Positions 7,161 through 8,475 of a DNA stretch of 8,475 bases are shown here, in pieces. Source of the DNA: Clostridiales bacterium (lineage in GTDB: Bacteria > Bacillota > Clostridia > Lachnospirales > WQUN01); contig JAISWA010000004.1 in the NCBI GenBank assembly GCA_031271275.1, forward strand, positions 1 to 8,475, read 5' to 3'. The stretch's first letter is position 1; the number at the start of each line of letters is the position of its first letter. The position numbers and the translations under genes were made by a program. Under the pieces are notes generated by a model that saw nothing but the letters and a program-made list of their open reading frames with translations, was not told the DNA's origin and did not search any database.

Positions 7161-8294
7161 ATGAGCGTTTTATCGGAACTCAAGCGGGCGCTTGAAACCC
7201 AAAAAGGCTTCCATTTAAAAATGGTCATCGGGGTGGACGGCTTCGTAGACGAGATTCTGCACATCGTGGACAAACGGCACGACGTCAACCGCTTCACCCG
7301 CGTCGAGACCATCGCGGCGCTTGGCGAGCGCGTCAGCCGCGCGTCGGGGCTTGGCACCAACATTGAGTTGGTAACGGTACAGACGAAACTCGGCGGCAAC
7401 GGGCCGATATTTGCCAACGCGCTGATAGAATACGGCGTGAGGCTTACTTATTTCGGCTCTATCGGAAAGCCGGAAATTCACCCCGTTTTTAAGCCGATGG
7501 CGGAAAAGGCGGAAGCCGTTTACAGCATCTGCAACCCGGCGCTGACCGACGCGTTGGAGTTTTCCGACGGGAAGCTGATGCTCGGCAAGCATTACGCCCT
7601 GCGGGAAATCACCTGGGAAAATTGCTTAAAAGTAATGGGCGGCGCGGAAAATATCGCACGGCTTGCCGAAGGCTGCGATTTGTTCGGCATGGAAAACTGG
7701 ACGATGGTTCCCAACATGAGTTCCCTGTGGGAAGGCATGATACGGGACGTGTTCCCGCTGATGAAAGCCGGCGGGGAAAAAGGCCTGGCGTTCTTCGACC
7801 TCGCCGACCCGGAAAAGCGCACCAAAGACGACATACGCCACGCGATGGAACTCATCAGCCGTTTCGGGGAAAAGTTCCGCCCCATACTGGGGCTTAACGA
7901 AAAAGAATTATATGAGATTGCGGAGGTGCTCGGGGTTTCCGTGAACGGAGCCGCCTCGCCGGAGGAAAAGCTTCGCGGCGCGGTGGTGGATACCTATAAA
8001 AAACTCAATATTTACTGCCTGGTGGTTCACCCCACCAAGGAAGCGGCATGTTGTGTCAACGGGGAATACTTCCGCGTGGACGGTCCCTTCTGCGCGAAAC
8101 CGGTGCTGACCACCGGCGCGGGGGATAATTTTAACGCGGGCTTCTGCCTGGGGCAGGCGTTGGGGTTGGACCCGGCCTCCGCGCTGACGTTGGGCGTTTC
8201 CACGTCCGGTTTTTATGTGCGCAACGGAAAGAGCCCGACCTACGAAGATGTGATTAATTTTGTGGGGCAGTGGGACGAGGGGAAGTTGGCGTAA
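7161..8294 (+). CDS. PfkB/ribokinase-family carbohydrate or nucleoside kinase
   Basis: This 377-residue cytosolic kinase belongs to the ribokinase (PfkB) fold. The glycine-rich substrate motif GGNGP is at 78-82, the Mg/phosphate motif NEKE at 246-249, and the PfkB signature TTGAGDNFNAGF at 317-328, where D322 is the expected catalytic base and the preceding glycines form the anion hole. The N-terminal strand MVIGVDGFVDEI (21-32) gives the substrate-contacting Asp seen in the fold. At 377 residues it is longer than the usual 300-330, with extra sequence at ~30-75, so it is a divergent branch and the substrate cannot be read from sequence. It follows pncB after 30 nt with a strong ribosome site and no terminator between. 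That makes ribose (towards PRPP) or a nucleoside of NAD turnover plausible substrates; this is inference only. No terminator was found after the gene, where an IS begins. Confidence 0.87.
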   Translation: MSVLSELKRALETQKGFHLKMVIGVDGFVDEILHIVDKRHDVNRFTRVETIAALGERVSRASGLGTNIELVTVQTKLGGNGPIFANALIEYGVRLTYFGSIGKPEIHPVFKPMAEKAEAVYSICNPALTDALEFSDGKLMLGKHYALREITWENCLKVMGGAENIARLAEGCDLFGMENWTMVPNMSSLWEGMIRDVFPLMKAGGEKGLAFFDLADPEKRTKDDIRHAMELISRFGEKFRPILGLNEKELYEIAEVLGVSVNGAASPEEKLRGAVVDTYKKLNIYCLVVHPTKEAACCVNGEYFRVDGPFCAKPVLTTGAGDNFNAGFCLGQALGLDPASALTLGVSTSGFYVRNGKSPTYEDVINFVGQWDEGKLA

Positions 8295-8362
8295 AAAGTA
8301 GTTGACTAAGAAGCGCCCTAGGGCGTGTCTTAAAAATAAATAATGCGCAAAAGCATAAGACA

Positions 8363-8371
8363 TGGCATAAT
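8363..8371 (+). promoter_or_regulatory. Possible extended -10 promoter of the IS transposase
   Basis: TGGCATAAT (8363-8371) combines a TG extension with a five-of-six -10 hexamer, about 30 bp before the transposase start. No good -35 is present at 17 nt upstream; extended -10 promoters can work without one. It is placed as expected for a self-contained IS promoter. Confidence 0.3.
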
Positions 8372-8390
8372 TCCCCAAACACATAGGGGA
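8372..8390 (+). repeat. Short inverted repeat overlapping the transposase ribosome site
   Basis: TCCCC (8372-8376) and GGGGA (8386-8390) are perfect inverted repeats with a 9-nt loop. The right arm forms the first part of the purine-rich ribosome site for the transposase at 8401. A hairpin here could reduce transposase translation; the stem is short, so this is only suggestive. Confidence 0.35.
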
Positions 8391-8400
8391 GAGGAAACAA

Positions 8401-8475
8401 ATGCAAAAGCGCCACGAAATCAGCGACAACGACTGGGATAGGATTCGCGACAAGTTACCGCCTGAAAACACAGGC
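8401..8475 (+). CDS. IS5-family transposase N-terminus (DUF4096-type), 3' partial
   Basis: Only 25 codons are inside the window. They begin MQKRHEISDNDWDRI and continue into a K-L-P-P segment. The pattern of a short polar start, W-x-x-I, then LPP is the usual opening of DUF4096 transposases of the IS5 family, often of the IS427 group where OrfA and OrfB are joined by frameshifting. The ATG has a purine-rich site (GGGGAGAGGA, 8386-8395) 5 nt upstream. The catalytic DDE residues lie beyond the window, so whether the gene is intact cannot be judged. Confidence 0.72.
   Translation, partial: MQKRHEISDNDWDRIRDKLPPENTG

Larger units (their letters stand above)
8322..8475 (+). mobile_element. Left end of an IS5-family insertion sequence, truncated by the window edge
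   Basis: A transposase N-terminus begins at 8401, and upstream of it lies about 80 bp of AT-rich non-coding DNA starting GGCGTGTCTTAAAAATAA, which has the look of an IS terminal repeat. CTAG (8318-8321) sits directly before it; IS5 itself targets YTAR sites such as CTAG, so the boundary is placed at 8322, with an uncertainty of about 2 bp. The right end, inverted repeat partner and target duplication lie outside the window. Confidence 0.6.

Noticed and set aside
5670..8294. pncB and kinase as an NAD-based arm of the neighbouring defence-like cassette
   Set aside because: A clear terminator and a separate near-consensus promoter divide the two units, and pncB is an ordinary housekeeping gene. 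Adjacency alone does not support a link.
8314..8330. Terminator for the kinase gene
   Set aside because: The palindrome CGCCCTAGGGCG has no unpaired loop and is not followed by a T run; it is better explained as the IS junction.
7908..8471. Antisense frame crossing the kinase end and the IS boundary
   Set aside because: It spans two unrelated DNA segments, and the plus strand carries the PfkB signature and the transposase start.

Overview
The window is about 8.5 kb of gene-dense bacterial DNA with high G+C, and every gene reads rightward. The Shine-Dalgarno sites, a near-consensus sigma-70/sigma-A promoter and the types of protein suggest a fermentative or anaerobic member of the Bacillota (Clostridia or Negativicutes). 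No rRNA or other phylogenetic marker is present, so this placement is tentative.

Bases 1-5280 hold a tightly overlapping three-gene cassette. It encodes a protein with TerB_N and TerB_C domains (5' end outside the window), a P-loop ATPase of the DUF2791/BrxD type, and an Lhr-like superfamily II helicase resembling BrxHI. The last two are the ATPase and helicase types found together in type 2 and type 6 BREX phage-defence loci. Here they follow a TerB-type protein, and no PglX methylase, PglZ phosphatase or BrxC/PglY is in view. This is the best candidate in the window for a poorly described defence or DNA-stress system, and the upstream flank should show its remaining parts. Overlaps of 11 and 4 nt imply one transcript with coupled translation.

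Bases 5281-5576 hold a 64-residue histidine-rich protein with one C-terminal membrane segment, followed by a clear intrinsic terminator that closes the rightward transcription unit.

Bases 5577-8294 form a second unit with its own promoter (TTGAAC, 17 nt, TATAAT). It encodes nicotinate phosphoribosyltransferase (pncB, NAD salvage) and, 30 nt later, a PfkB-family sugar or nucleoside kinase. The pairing suggests, without proving, that the kinase serves NAD or ribose salvage.

From about 8322 to the window edge lies the left end of an IS5-family insertion sequence. Only the first 25 codons of its transposase (DUF4096-type N-terminus) are present. The element sits about 27 bp after the kinase stop codon, next to a CTAG motif.

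No stretch longer than 300 bases lacks a gene. No tRNA, rRNA, CRISPR array or riboswitch was recognised.
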